The notes: generated by a model from the sequence alone, not told the origin. Shown: positions 42,271 through 51,593, counted from the stretch's first letter. The stretch is DNA of 64,000 bases from Montanilutibacter psychrotolerans (GCF_003719825.1 NZ_RIBS01000010.1:24516-88515), one strand, 5' to 3'. Numbers and translations are program-made.

Positions 42271-44316
42271 TCAAGCGGCCACCAGGTTCTCGTACAACTT
42301 CTGCAATCGCTCCAGGATGGTCTTGTCAGGTTCCGTGGCGATCTTCTGGATCGCACGGTTGTTGAAGTAGTGCTTGGCGTACACCAGGTCGCCGAAGCCT
42401 GCCTCGATCAGACATTCCGCCATGCTGTCGTGCACGTGCCTGGCGAACATGGGATAGAGCTTCTCGATGGCCGGTTGACGGGAGCCGGGGTTGTTCCAAA
42501 GCCAGTAGAGCGCCTGCCCCTGCGGGTCGGTGACGAACAGGTTGGGCTGCGCTTCCTTGCCCAGTTGCTTCATCGCCTGGTCGTTGCTGAAGCCGCTGCC
42601 TGAGCGTGCATTGCGTTCCAAGCAGTCGAGCTCGTCCGACAGCTTCTGGTAGCGGCCAAAGGCGTGCGAATCGACTGGCACTCCCAATCCCCAGCGCCGG
42701 GTCCTGTCATCCGCGGTCTGCCGGTTGTGGTCATGCCAGATGCGCAGCCAGTGGATGAAGATCACGGCGTGACCCTTCTGCTCGCCTTCGATGTCCTTGG
42801 GCAGTGTGGTCACCACGATGGGCTGGGCCGGCACCGCGCAGCGCGCTTCCTGCTCGGGTGTGCGGGTGGCCGCGCTGGTGATGCCGCACTCCACCGGCAG
42901 ACCCATCTGGATGGCCAGCGGCGGAATCTCGCGTGTCTGGGTGACCAGTTGCTTCACGGTGCGTCGGTAGTCGTTGTGGAATTGCTCTACTTCTGGCGGC
43001 AGATCGAATGACGCGTGCAATCGAGGGTTGATCTGGCGCAGGCCTTGCAACTCCGGCATCGGCACGCCCGCTCCCCAAGCGCGGTGATACATCATCTGCA
43101 GTGGCAGCCGGGACAACTTGTCGGAAACGCCGTCTTCGCCGTCCACCACCCCACCGCCCACGTCTACCTGCGAACCGGGGAACAGTTTTTCCTGTCGAGG
43201 GCCGCGGAAGTCGGACGGGTCGGCGCCGATCATGGTGAGCGGCTTGTAAAAGCGCAGCTCGTGCGCCGCGGCGTAGTGCACGCAGCGCTCCACCTTCGGC
43301 AGCAACTTCAGGTTCGACGACACGTCGTTGCTGAGCGGGATGTAGCCCGTCAGGAAATTGTCGTCGTAGCGATTGGTGACGCAGTCGAACAGGCCCATGA
43401 ACTTGATCTGCACCGGGGTCTGTTCGTAGAAGCCGCCAGCGCATAGCTCCTCCAGCAGCCGATTGGAGAACGCCAGTGCAAGACCACCGCCCATGTCGTA
43501 GCCGAACAGCGCGACGTGGATTTTGGCAACTGGCGCGCGCTGCCTGGCCGTCCGCACCGCCTGCTCAAAGTCGCGCTGCGCCGAGGCCAGCCGCGTGTCG
43601 ACACCGGTGTTGAACAGCGCCGCTACCAATGGTTGGTCGCGGACCACACCGACGGATTCGGCAACGTACCCAACGCTGACCTTGACGCCTGCCGCAATGG
43701 CCGCCCTTTGCGCCTGCCCTGTCACCGCCTTCCAGGGGTTGCGCATGACATCGCCCCACAGCTGCTGCCACTCACGCCGGAGTCCGCGCACGGCGCGGTT
43801 CCAGTGCGTTCTTGGCTTGCTCAGCACGCGCGCCACCTGCCGGCGGGCCCGGCCGGCACCTTCCACGGTCTCGTCCCACACCTCACCGGCGGTCCACACC
43901 GCACGGTTGAAGGTCGAGTTGTTGCGGATGCCCTTGCTGCGCTCCCAGGCGTCAGTGGCCGTCTCGACAGCAGTGCTCTTGGCCTTGCCCTTTGCGGCAC
44001 CCTGGGCCTTGTCGGCAGCCTGATCCACCGCGCGCCCGCCCAGCGCGGCGGCCAGTGCGGCGGTCTCGGGATCGAAGTCCGCCCCGAGGCCGGGGTAGTA
44101 GAACGCGCGAATACCTTCGAACTCTATATCGAAAGCTGCGTCGTACAGCTTCACGATGTTTGTCGGCGGTCCGCTTCTATTCGTGTGACCAAACCCATCG
44201 AAGAAGAAGCTAACCCAAAGGACCTGTTCGCATGCCGCGCAAAGCTCCTCGCTCTCGGCCTTGATGCGATCGCCCTTGGCCTCGGTGTCACCTCGTGGCA
44301 GTTCCATGCTGCTCAT
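42271..44316 (-). CDS. Tle1/DUF2235-like T6SS lipase effector with Ser-to-Asp nucleophile
   Basis: Protein of 681 residues, last gene of a T6SS cargo cassette. DUF2235/Tle1 features are in order: FFFDGFGHTNRSG then TNIVKLYD (37-59), YYPGLGAD (73-80), nucleophile elbow FGYDMGGGLA (271-280), LFDCVTNRY (309-317), HYAAAHELRFY (347-357), and LFPGSQVDVGGG (378-389). The usual GFSRG elbow is GYDMG (272-276), with D274 in place of Ser. The start at 44316 has AAGGAG 6 bp upstream. The gene overlaps the immunity-like gene before it by 29 bp. It would be delivered by the VgrG upstream to degrade target-cell membranes, if active; the Asp may signal a different hydrolytic reaction or loss of activity. Confidence 0.85.
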   Translation of the reverse strand: MSSMELPRGDTEAKGDRIKAESEELCAACEQVLWVSFFFDGFGHTNRSGPPTNIVKLYDAAFDIEFEGIRAFYYPGLGADFDPETAALAAALGGRAVDQAADKAQGAAKGKAKSTAVETATDAWERSKGIRNNSTFNRAVWTAGEVWDETVEGAGRARRQVARVLSKPRTHWNRAVRGLRREWQQLWGDVMRNPWKAVTGQAQRAAIAAGVKVSVGYVAESVGVVRDQPLVAALFNTGVDTRLASAQRDFEQAVRTARQRAPVAKIHVALFGYDMGGGLALAFSNRLLEELCAGGFYEQTPVQIKFMGLFDCVTNRYDDNFLTGYIPLSNDVSSNLKLLPKVERCVHYAAAHELRFYKPLTMIGADPSDFRGPRQEKLFPGSQVDVGGGVVDGEDGVSDKLSRLPLQMMYHRAWGAGVPMPELQGLRQINPRLHASFDLPPEVEQFHNDYRRTVKQLVTQTREIPPLAIQMGLPVECGITSAATRTPEQEARCAVPAQPIVVTTLPKDIEGEQKGHAVIFIHWLRIWHDHNRQTADDRTRRWGLGVPVDSHAFGRYQKLSDELDCLERNARSGSGFSNDQAMKQLGKEAQPNLFVTDPQGQALYWLWNNPGSRQPAIEKLYPMFARHVHDSMAECLIEAGFGDLVYAKHYFNNRAIQKIATEPDKTILERLQKLYENLVAA

Positions 44317-44803
44317 GCGCATCTCCTTTGCTTGTTTCACGCACTTGACGAGGTATCAACTCGGGCGCCCCCATGTCATCCACCCATTGCAGCGGGGTGC
44401 TGCCGTCTTCCATGAAGTACACACGCAGGTAGCGCGAAGACGGCGATTCCGGCTGAGGGATCGTGACTTGGACGGTGCGCTGCTCGGGTGGAACCTTGGC
44501 GTCAAAGTCCTCGGGCGTCTGAACGAACTCCCAGAACAAGCTCACTTGCTTGCCAGGTGCGACATTGCATCCGCAAGAGAACTTGCCGCCGCCTCCCCAT
44601 GGATAGCCACGCGTACGTCCGGACGGATTGCCCCAGCAACCGGACTTGTTCTCGTCATCCAGCCAGAATTCGTGGATGCCGCGCTCGTTCTGGTTGTACC
44701 CGGTGACGCAAACCGTGCGCGATTGCGACAGCACGGCATCGCAGCCCACCAGCCAGAGGAACGCTGTGAGGCCCGTCAGTCGAAGCAGGCGATGCATTCT
44801 CAT
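44288..44803 (-). CDS. DUF3304-like immunity lipoprotein, copy 4
   Basis: Lipoprotein of 171 residues, the fourth of four tandem paralogues. The signal peptide ends in the lipobox LVGC. The core has VTGYNQNERGIHEFWLDDE, a GGGGKFSCGCNVAPGKQVS segment and LRVYFMEDGSTPLQWVDDMG. These match the DUF3304 family, which in other bacteria is often next to T6SS lipase effectors. Immunity in the periplasm against the effector is the likely role. This copy has a longer polar tail that overlaps the effector start by 29 bp. The alternative start two codons in (44797) cannot be excluded. Confidence 0.8.
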   Translation of the reverse strand: MRMHRLLRLTGLTAFLWLVGCDAVLSQSRTVCVTGYNQNERGIHEFWLDDENKSGCWGNPSGRTRGYPWGGGGKFSCGCNVAPGKQVSLFWEFVQTPEDFDAKVPPEQRTVQVTIPQPESPSSRYLRVYFMEDGSTPLQWVDDMGAPELIPRQVRETSKGDAHEQHGTATR

Positions 44804-45276
44804 ACTCGACTCTCTCGTTTTCGAGGTATCAGCTCGGGCGCGCTCATGTCATCCACCCATTGCAGCGGGGTGCTGCCGTCTTCCATGAAGTACACACGCA
44901 GGTAGCGCGAAGACGGCGATTCCGGCTGAGGGATCGTGACTTGGACGGTGCGCTGCTCGGGTGGAACCTTGGCGTCAAAGTCCTCGGGCGTCTGAACAAA
45001 CTCCCAGAACAAGCTCACCTGCTTGCCGGGCTCGACATTGCAGCCGCACACGAAGCCGCCCCCCCCACCGAACACCTGGTCGACATCACGCCCCGGCGGG
45101 TTGCCGTGACAACCGGCCTTGTTCTCATCATCCAGCCAGTACTCATGGATGCCGCGCTCGTGCTCGTTGTAGCCCGTGACGCATACCGTGCGAGATTGCG
45201 ACAGCACGGCATCGCAGCCCACCAACCAAAGGAACGCTGTGAGGCTAGTCATTCTCAACAGTCGAAGCATGCTCAT
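44800..45276 (-). CDS. DUF3304-like immunity lipoprotein, copy 3
   Basis: Lipoprotein of 158 residues. Signal peptide with LVGC, then VTGYNEHERGIHEYWLDDE and a GGGGGFVCGCNVEPGKQVS core. The last 55 residues are almost identical to copy 4, while the middle (NPPGRDVDQVFGG) matches copy 2 instead, a mosaic consistent with recombination between copies. Its start and the start of copy 4 each overlap the neighbour's stop by 4 bp (ATGA), so the set is translationally coupled. Confidence 0.8.
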   Translation of the reverse strand: MSMLRLLRMTSLTAFLWLVGCDAVLSQSRTVCVTGYNEHERGIHEYWLDDENKAGCHGNPPGRDVDQVFGGGGGFVCGCNVEPGKQVSLFWEFVQTPEDFDAKVPPEQRTVQVTIPQPESPSSRYLRVYFMEDGSTPLQWVDDMSAPELIPRKRESRV

Positions 45277-45761
45277 ACGTCTCCCTTGCTCATCTCGGGC
45301 ACTTGGCTAGGTATCAATTCCGGCGCACCCATGTCGTCCACCCACTGCAACGGGGTGCTGCCGTCCTTCATGAAGTACACGCGCAGATAGCGCGACGTCG
45401 ATGATTCCGGGTGAGGGATGGTGACCAATGTGGTGTGCTGCTCAGGGGGAATCTTGGCGTCGTACTCATTCCGAGTTCGACTGAATTGCCAGAACAAGCT
45501 CACCTGTTTGCCCGGTGCGACATTGCATCCACAAGAGAACTTACCGCCCCCTCCGAACACCTGGTCGACATCACGCCCCGGCGGATTGCCATGGCAACCG
45601 GCCTTGTTCTCATCATCCAGCCAGTACTCGTGAATGCCGCGCTCGTACTCGTTGTAGCCGGTGACGCACACCGTGCGCGATTGCGAAAGCACGGCATCGC
45701 AGCCCACCAGCCACAGGAAGGCTGTGAGGCCAGTCAGTCGCAACAGACGATGCATTCTCAT
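45273..45761 (-). CDS. DUF3304-like immunity lipoprotein, copy 2
   Basis: Lipoprotein of 162 residues. Lipobox LVGC, VTGYNEYERGIHEYWLDDE and GGGGKFSCGCNVAPGKQVS. It differs from copies 3 and 4 after the core, with FWQFSRTRNEYDAKIPPEQH, where they have a FVQTPEDFDAK version, and from copy 1 in the middle. Overlaps both neighbours by 4 bp. Confidence 0.8.
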   Translation of the reverse strand: MRMHRLLRLTGLTAFLWLVGCDAVLSQSRTVCVTGYNEYERGIHEYWLDDENKAGCHGNPPGRDVDQVFGGGGKFSCGCNVAPGKQVSLFWQFSRTRNEYDAKIPPEQHTTLVTIPHPESSTSRYLRVYFMKDGSTPLQWVDDMGAPELIPSQVPEMSKGDV

Positions 45762-46237
45762 ATTCGACTCTCTCGTTTGCGAGGTATCAACTCGGGCGTC
45801 CCCATGTCATCCACCCATTGCAACGGGGTGCTGCCGTCCTTCATGAAATACACGCGCAAGTAGCGCGAGGACGGCGATTCCGGCTGCGGGATCGTGACCT
45901 GGACGGTGTGCTGCTCGGGAGGAATCTTGGCGTCGTACTCCTTCCGCGTTCGACTGAATTGCCAGAACAGGCTCACCTGCCTGCCCGGCGCGACATTGCA
46001 GCCGCAGACGAAACCACCGCCGCCGCCCCACGTATTCGTAGGCTTACGTCCAGACGGGTTGCCTCGGCAGCCAGAGCTGTTCTCCTCATCCAGCCAGAAT
46101 TCGTGGATGCCGCGCTCGTTCTGGTTGTAGCCGGTGACGCACACCGTGCGCGATTGAGACAGCACTGCATCGCATCCAGTCAGCCACAGCACCGCGGTCA
46201 GGCCGGCTATCCGCAATGCATGCCAGGCATGCCTCAT
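45758..46237 (-). CDS. DUF3304-like immunity lipoprotein, copy 1
   Basis: Lipoprotein of 159 residues, first and most divergent of the four. The signal peptide (RHAWHALRIAGLTAVLWLTGC) ends in lipobox LTGC, then VTGYNQNERGIHEFWLDEE and GGGGGFVCGCNVAPGRQVS. The start at 46237 overlaps the DUF805 stop by 4 bp. A longer in-frame extension upstream lies inside the DUF805 gene and is rejected. Being first in the array, it may represent the ancestral copy. Confidence 0.8.
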   Translation of the reverse strand: MRHAWHALRIAGLTAVLWLTGCDAVLSQSRTVCVTGYNQNERGIHEFWLDEENSSGCRGNPSGRKPTNTWGGGGGFVCGCNVAPGRQVSLFWQFSRTRKEYDAKIPPEQHTVQVTIPQPESPSSRYLRVYFMKDGSTPLQWVDDMGTPELIPRKRESRI

Positions 46238-46572
46238 GGCAAGGGTTCGCCGTAGCGGTTCGCATCTGGGTTGCCCGCACTCAGTCCGTTGAAGCCCAAC
46301 GCCACGATGATGCCGACGACGGGCAACAAATGGATCAGTGTCCACCAACCAGACTTGCCCACGTCATGCCAGCGCTTTGCGCTGACAGCAACGATGATCC
46401 ACAACAGTGCGGCCTGCACCGTCAATGCCCAGATCACCACCAGTGGCGAAGGCGAGTCCGGCGTGACGGCGTCACCCAAACCGGGGATGAGGATCAGCAT
46501 GGCTACCGCGAACCACCAATGGCGCCGACGCACGCGGCCCGTGAACGAAAACAGCACTTGGGTAAAGGTCAC
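46234..46572 (-). CDS. DUF805 membrane protein in the T6SS cassette
   Basis: Inner-membrane protein of 112 residues with about four hydrophobic segments and the family start FTQVLFSFTGRVRRRHWW, then VSAKRWHDVGKSGWW. DUF805 proteins are common and of unknown function; one inside a T6SS cargo cassette is unusual. I choose GTG 46572 with AGGAGG just upstream. It lies 19 bp after the DUF4123 gene and 4 bp overlaps the first immunity gene. Confidence 0.85.
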   Translation of the reverse strand: MTFTQVLFSFTGRVRRRHWWFAVAMLILIPGLGDAVTPDSPSPLVVIWALTVQAALLWIIVAVSAKRWHDVGKSGWWTLIHLLPVVGIIVALGFNGLSAGNPDANRYGEPLP

Positions 46573-46591
46573 GTGGCCTCCTGGATCGTAA

Positions 46592-47473
46592 TCATGCCGT
46601 AGACAACTCGCGCCACTTGACGATGGCGTCAAGCATGGCGTCTGGATCGTGTTTGTGCTCTGCGATCAACTGCTCAACCGCTGGATCGGGCGGACGCTCA
46701 GGCAGCGTGTCGGCCACGACCGCGGACGCCTGATAGATGTTGGCCTCGTCGGTAACGTCGTGCCGATCGAACATCGCCAGAAGCAGGGCCGCGTGGCGAT
46801 AGGTGGCGAACGGATCCGCGTTGACCGCCAGCCGGCGATTGGCTGTCAGCCGAGCGATCAGGCGATCTGGCCGCCCCATCCGGTCCAGATGCCGAAGCTG
46901 ATCGGCGCTCAAGGTCGCCATCGTCAGCAGATCGGTTGTTGGCTTTGGAACGTCGTGACCGGCCCGGACCGCAACCACGCTGCCGGTTCGATCCACATGA
47001 ATCCAGTCGGAAACCGGAGATAGCCATTGAATGCGTTGCCTGCCGAACAACATCTCGGCAAAGGCGGCAAGTACCGCCGAATCGTAGAGCCTCAACAAGC
47101 CTCGCTGGTTGTTGGGCAGACGCACCAGGCAGCGGCGATTCAATGCCCGGGTCAACTGCTCCATGTCCATCGCACTGGACAATGCCGCAAAAGCGAATGG
47201 CCGCCTGTGGAGATGGCGCTCCACCAAGTTGCCGATCCAGGGACCATCAAGGTCGATCAGATGGGCGCAGACTTCCGGATGACTGGCTTCTGGCTGATCC
47301 CAAAGCAGGTTGCTCGTCGCACGGTGCTCGGCCAGTTCTTTCCAAGGCATTGCGTTGGCGGGCAGCTGCGCGGCATCCACCAACAGGTACCGGCGCTCTT
47401 CTGCGTTCTTGCGTGAGTTGCTCTCCATGACTGCTTGCCAGCGCTCATGCAATGACGGCTCCATGGTGCTCAT
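46592..47473 (-). CDS. DUF4123 T6SS adaptor
   Basis: Cytoplasmic adaptor of 293 residues. The DUF4123 domain covers about 25-150 (YLLVDAAQLPANAMPWKEL, AHLIDLDGPWIGNL, RCLVRLPNNQRGLLRLYDSAVL), ending in a W-rich stretch. Members chaperone a specific effector onto VgrG. Its ATG overlaps the vgrG stop by 4 bp, and the effector is four to six genes further on, so it most likely loads the Tle1-like protein. ATG 47464 is an alternative start. Confidence 0.88.
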   Translation of the reverse strand: MSTMEPSLHERWQAVMESNSRKNAEERRYLLVDAAQLPANAMPWKELAEHRATSNLLWDQPEASHPEVCAHLIDLDGPWIGNLVERHLHRRPFAFAALSSAMDMEQLTRALNRRCLVRLPNNQRGLLRLYDSAVLAAFAEMLFGRQRIQWLSPVSDWIHVDRTGSVVAVRAGHDVPKPTTDLLTMATLSADQLRHLDRMGRPDRLIARLTANRRLAVNADPFATYRHAALLLAMFDRHDVTDEANIYQASAVVADTLPERPPDPAVEQLIAEHKHDPDAMLDAIVKWRELSTA

Positions 47474-50262
47474 CCTCGCGAAGCGACCGCTTCATGCCGC
47501 TTGGCCAGTTCGCGCATGCATTCGATGCAGACCGGCTTGTCGGATGACGGAAGCTGCACTCGCGCCGCACTCGCGCTCTTGGGCCCGGTCCACTCCTTCT
47601 TGCTGGCCTTGAACTCGATGGTGCCGGGTGCGCCCAGTTCGATGTTGCCGCCTTCGAGTTTCAGGTAGGCGCCGGCCGCGGTGACCAGCACGTGTTTGCT
47701 GGGTGCTGCGATGCTGACGTCGGCCTCGGTGCTGGACAGGGTGACGTTGAGCTGCGCGGCAACGCGGGCGATTTCCTTGTGCGCGCGGGCGCTGACCGCG
47801 CCTTGTGCGGCGTGCAGGGCAATGCCGCGCTCCTGGTTGGGCTTGCCCGCGGGCGCTTGCCCGCCCTGGGTGAACAGCACGATGCCACCGGCCGCTGCGT
47901 GCACCGTCTCGCCCTGGCTCAGCCATTGCAGGTCGCCGTCGGCGGCCAGCAGGGTCTGCGTGCCCGATACCCACACCTGGTCGGCCGGGGTCACGCTGAC
48001 CAGGCCCGCCGGGCTGCTGGCGACGATGGCCGAGCTGGACCAGCCGGGCACCTCGCCGTCGCCGCCGCCGATGCCGTCGCCGGGGGCGCTGCCGCTCTGC
48101 GTGGCCTTGAGGGTTTCGGCCGTGGTCGCCAGGGTGGTCTGCACCGGCAGGTCGCCGCTGTCGTCGGGGAGCCCGGCGGTCTGCGCACTGGCCGCGCCGG
48201 CCAGCGACTGCACCAGCTGCGTCGACTTGCCCAGCTGCGATTGTGCGCCGCTGGCGGCCATCTGCTCGCGGCCGGGCTCGGTGCTGATCAACAGCCCGGC
48301 GCCGGCGCGCAGCGCGCCGCTCGCCCGCGTTGCCAGTTCGGCACCGAAGCCGCGCTCGGCCCCGCGCAGGTTGTCTTCGCCGCCCTTGAGGTGGCCCAGG
48401 TTGAGTTCGCTGTCGTGCTGGGTGGTGGTGGCCTGGGCGCGGCCCTGGCCGGGCGTGTCGTCCAGGCGCAACTGCTGGTAGCCGCCGCTGCCGCCCTGGC
48501 TGTCGGCCAGCGCCTGGCTCTTGAAGCCGGTGAACACCGGCGCGTGCGCGTTGCCGTCGAACCACGCGGCCGCATTGCCGGTGGCACCGGCGGCCCCGCC
48601 GGCCACCCGGTTGTGTGCGGCGTCGGTTTGTCCGCGACCGTTGTAGACCGCGCCGATCACCACCGGCCGGTCGATGTCGCCTTCCAGGAACGCGACCAGC
48701 ACTTCCTGGCCCTTGCGCGGCAGCAGCACGCCGCCCCAGTTGTCACCGGCCCACGGCGTGGCCACGCGGACCCAGGTCCAGGCCGCGTCGTTGCCCGGCG
48801 CGTTGTCGTCGCCGGCCGGGTGCGATTGGCGGTTGCTGGCGTCGCCGCCGCGCTGCCAGGCGAACTGCACCTTGAGGCGGTGGTCGCGATCGGTCTGCAG
48901 TGGCGTGCCGTCGCTGACCACGATCGCGGTCTGGGTGCCGTGCACGGTCGGCTTGGGGTGCCGACGCAGGCCGTGGCCGTCGACGGTCTGCGGCCGGTAC
49001 GGGACTGCCGCGGGCAGTGCGTCGAAGGCGTTGCGGTAGAAGTCGGTGGCGGTGTCGTCGTCGGTCCCGTCCGACAGGCCGTCGTCGGCCGGCGCCGCGC
49101 CGCCGAACGCCTCGCCCAGCGGCAATGCCGGCAACCCGACCAGGCCCAGCTGCGCCTCGACCTGCTCGAACACCTCCGCGCCGAGGTTGTTGCGTGCGCG
49201 GTGTTGCACGCGCAGGCAGTGGAACGCCGCGCCCTCGTGGTTGGGATGCTGGCGCAGCACGAAGCGCGCGCCGGGCGCGAGCACGCGCCAGCTGCCGCCG
49301 CCGTGAACGCTGTCGGCGGCGACCTGCAGGGCTTCGAGCTGCTGGCGCGCGTAACGCGCGCCGGTGGCCGCGTCGGGCCAGGCGTACGGGCCGGCGGTGT
49401 CGACGTCGGCCATGGCCACGCCGCCGTGCTGGGTGCCCTCGGCTTCGCTCGGACGCAGGCCGCGGCTGCGGTAGTCCCAGCTGGCGCGTTGCAGACGCGT
49501 GGTCTGCCAGCGCCGCGTGGACGACCAGTGCTGGATGCTGTCGCTGCGCTCGGTGGCATCGCTGCGGTGGAAACGCACCGCACCGGCATCGACGAACGCG
49601 TCGTTGTGGTCGGCCAGCACCAGGGTGTGTGTGCCCAGGCTCTCGCCGCCGGTGTCGCCGCGGTGCTCGAACCAGTAGCCGATGCCCTCCTCGGCCAGCA
49701 CGCGCTCGACGAACGCCAGGTCGCTTTCCTGGTATTGCGTGGTCAGGCTGCGCTTGCGGTACACCGACTGGTCGGCCAGCTCCCAGCGCCAGGCCGGCGC
49801 CAGCTTGCCGGCATCGGCGTAGTCGGCAAACACCGACTCGACGATCTCGACCACCGTCATGTCCTGGAACACGTAGCTGTCGATGCGCTGGCGGGCGAAC
49901 GCGAGCCACGGCTCCAGCACCAGCCGGTAGCGCGCCAGGCCGCCGTTGCTGCCGAGCCGCTCGAAGCGGGTGACGTGCGCGTGGAACGGCCGCAGCTGCG
50001 TGCGCGACGCGTCGGTCAGCAGCTCCAGCAGCACCGGCTGGCCCAGCAGCTGCGCCAGGTCGATGTGGGCATCGACCGACAGCGCCGTCAGCTCGAGGCG
50101 GAAGCCGGCCTCGACATGCGCTCCGGGCGACAGCGACTCGACGCCATCCAGCGTCTCGGCGACCAGCACGTCCGGGCCGAGTGCGCTGTGGAATCGAAGC
50201 AGTCGATCAACGTGTTTCGGTCCGCCGACCATTGCGGTCAGCAGGTGAGTCATCGCATCCAT
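47470..50262 (-). CDS. vgrG: VgrG/TssI tip protein with DUF2345 extension
   Basis: T6SS spike protein of 930 residues. The gp27-like part comes first (residues 1-400), with YVFQDMTVVEIVESVFADY. The gp5-like OB part has VKVQFAWQRGG-type LKVQFAW, RVATPWAGDNWGGVLLPRKG and VLVAFLEGDIDRPVVIGAVYN. DUF2345 then follows (about 690-860) with VTLSSTEADVSIAAPSKHVL. A short Cys-containing tail (VCIECMREL) ends it. The start at 50262 has CCCAGGAG upstream. Other T6SS structural genes are absent, so it is an orphan cargo island. It leads the coupled gene set DUF4123, DUF805, immunity copies and effector. Confidence 0.95.
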   Translation of the reverse strand: MDAMTHLLTAMVGGPKHVDRLLRFHSALGPDVLVAETLDGVESLSPGAHVEAGFRLELTALSVDAHIDLAQLLGQPVLLELLTDASRTQLRPFHAHVTRFERLGSNGGLARYRLVLEPWLAFARQRIDSYVFQDMTVVEIVESVFADYADAGKLAPAWRWELADQSVYRKRSLTTQYQESDLAFVERVLAEEGIGYWFEHRGDTGGESLGTHTLVLADHNDAFVDAGAVRFHRSDATERSDSIQHWSSTRRWQTTRLQRASWDYRSRGLRPSEAEGTQHGGVAMADVDTAGPYAWPDAATGARYARQQLEALQVAADSVHGGGSWRVLAPGARFVLRQHPNHEGAAFHCLRVQHRARNNLGAEVFEQVEAQLGLVGLPALPLGEAFGGAAPADDGLSDGTDDDTATDFYRNAFDALPAAVPYRPQTVDGHGLRRHPKPTVHGTQTAIVVSDGTPLQTDRDHRLKVQFAWQRGGDASNRQSHPAGDDNAPGNDAAWTWVRVATPWAGDNWGGVLLPRKGQEVLVAFLEGDIDRPVVIGAVYNGRGQTDAAHNRVAGGAAGATGNAAAWFDGNAHAPVFTGFKSQALADSQGGSGGYQQLRLDDTPGQGRAQATTTQHDSELNLGHLKGGEDNLRGAERGFGAELATRASGALRAGAGLLISTEPGREQMAASGAQSQLGKSTQLVQSLAGAASAQTAGLPDDSGDLPVQTTLATTAETLKATQSGSAPGDGIGGGDGEVPGWSSSAIVASSPAGLVSVTPADQVWVSGTQTLLAADGDLQWLSQGETVHAAAGGIVLFTQGGQAPAGKPNQERGIALHAAQGAVSARAHKEIARVAAQLNVTLSSTEADVSIAAPSKHVLVTAAGAYLKLEGGNIELGAPGTIEFKASKKEWTGPKSASAARVQLPSSDKPVCIECMRELAKRHEAVASRG

Positions 50263-50480
50263 GCGTTAACGCTCCTGGGTCCGGGGGAACCCGGGAGCGA
50301 CAATACCGACGCCCCACAATTGTTCAATGGGCGCGCGGCCCATCATTGCGTAAGTCTTTCCCTACGCATGACGCTGCGTCTCATCCTGTGCAACTGGCGC
50401 CCCCTACAATTCCTTGCTCGATGCGGAGATCGCAGCAGCCTCCGGTCGACGCATGCCCCACCCCACACACCGGAATACCG

Positions 50481-51398
50481 ATGACCGACATTGCCATCCT
50501 CACCCCCGATCCCACCGACACCTCCTTCGAAGCCCTCTGGCACGGAGTGCTCGATCGCCTGCGCGCTGCGCTGGCCACGGCCGGCGTGACCGCCACGCCG
50601 ACGCCCTGGACGGACCACGTGGACAACGGCGACGCGCTGGCGCGCTACCCGCTCGTGCTGCCGCTGCTGGTCTGGGGCTACCACTACGACCACGCGCGCT
50701 GGCTGCAGGCGTGCCGCACGTGGGAAGCCGCCGGCCTGCGGCTGGCCAATCCCGCCTCGGTGCTGGGGTGGAACTCGGACAAGCGCTATCTGGCACGACT
50801 GGCCGATCGCGGCGTTGCCATCCCGTCCACCGTCTGGACGGACGACGTAACGCCGCAGCAGCTGGAGGAGGCTTTCGCGTCCACCGGCGCCGAGCAGCTG
50901 ATCGTCAAGCCGGCGGTGTCCGGTGGCGCCTGGAAGACGCAGCGCCTTCGCCGCGGCGACGTGCTCAACGAAGCGCCGCATGGCACCGCGATGATCCAGG
51001 CCTACCTGCCCACCATCGAGACCGAAGGCGAGACCTCGCTGCTGTACTTCGGCGGGCGCCTGAGCCACGTGGTCAACAAGCGCCCCGAGTCGGGTGAGTT
51101 CCGCGTGCAGACGCAGTTCGGCGGCGTCAACACACTGCTGGAGACGCCCCCCGCCGGCGCGCTGGCACTGGCCGAGCAAACCCTGGCGGCCATCGAGACG
51201 CCGGTGCTGTACGCACGCATCGACGTGGTCCCCGACGTCGACGGCCGCTGGCTGTTGATGGAGGCCGAACTCATCGAGCCCGACTTCTTCCTCAACGCCG
51301 ATCCGCAGGCCGGCGCGAGGTTTGGTCGCGCGGTGCGGGAGTTGCTGGACGCCACGACAGACTCGCCCCACATCGCGATGGCCGCCGAAGCCGTCTAG
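50481..51398 (+). CDS. ATP-grasp family protein
   Basis: Cytoplasmic enzyme of 305 residues with an ATP-grasp fold. Visible are WNSDKRYLARLADRGVAIPST (a preATP-grasp border), LIVKPAVSGGAWKTQRLRRGD (ATP loop, about 140-160), MIQAYLPTIETEGETSLLYFGG, and RIDVVPDVDGRWLLMEAELIEPDFF near the end (Mg/ATP binding). It resembles the DcsG/RimK-like ligases. Amide- or peptide-type ligation of an unknown substrate is the likely reaction. Divergent from vgrG by 218 bp; unlikely to be related. Confidence 0.8.
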   Translation: MTDIAILTPDPTDTSFEALWHGVLDRLRAALATAGVTATPTPWTDHVDNGDALARYPLVLPLLVWGYHYDHARWLQACRTWEAAGLRLANPASVLGWNSDKRYLARLADRGVAIPSTVWTDDVTPQQLEEAFASTGAEQLIVKPAVSGGAWKTQRLRRGDVLNEAPHGTAMIQAYLPTIETEGETSLLYFGGRLSHVVNKRPESGEFRVQTQFGGVNTLLETPPAGALALAEQTLAAIETPVLYARIDVVPDVDGRWLLMEAELIEPDFFLNADPQAGARFGRAVRELLDATTDSPHIAMAAEAV

Positions 51399-51593
51399 CC
51401 GCCACGCCGTCATCGCGCGGCGCCGGCAGAAAGTGACCACTGGCACTGCAGTGCCATTCGGCATCGGTCCTCAATAGGGCACGGAGTGCACGCCACCCCG
51501 TTCGTCGGTCTTCGCGCGCCACTGCTGGCGCGCGAAGACCCCGCCTTGTTGATCCGTAGCCGCCAGCGGCTCGGTCCGGCCCGGATGCTGGTC

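Noticed and set aside
44288..46237. Four DUF3304 copies as an assembly artefact
   Set aside because: The copies differ throughout, with different breakpoints and distinct first copy, so they are real paralogues.
47692..50484. Rightward 930-residue frame
   Set aside because: Mirror of vgrG; the equal length is coincidence and no domain is visible.
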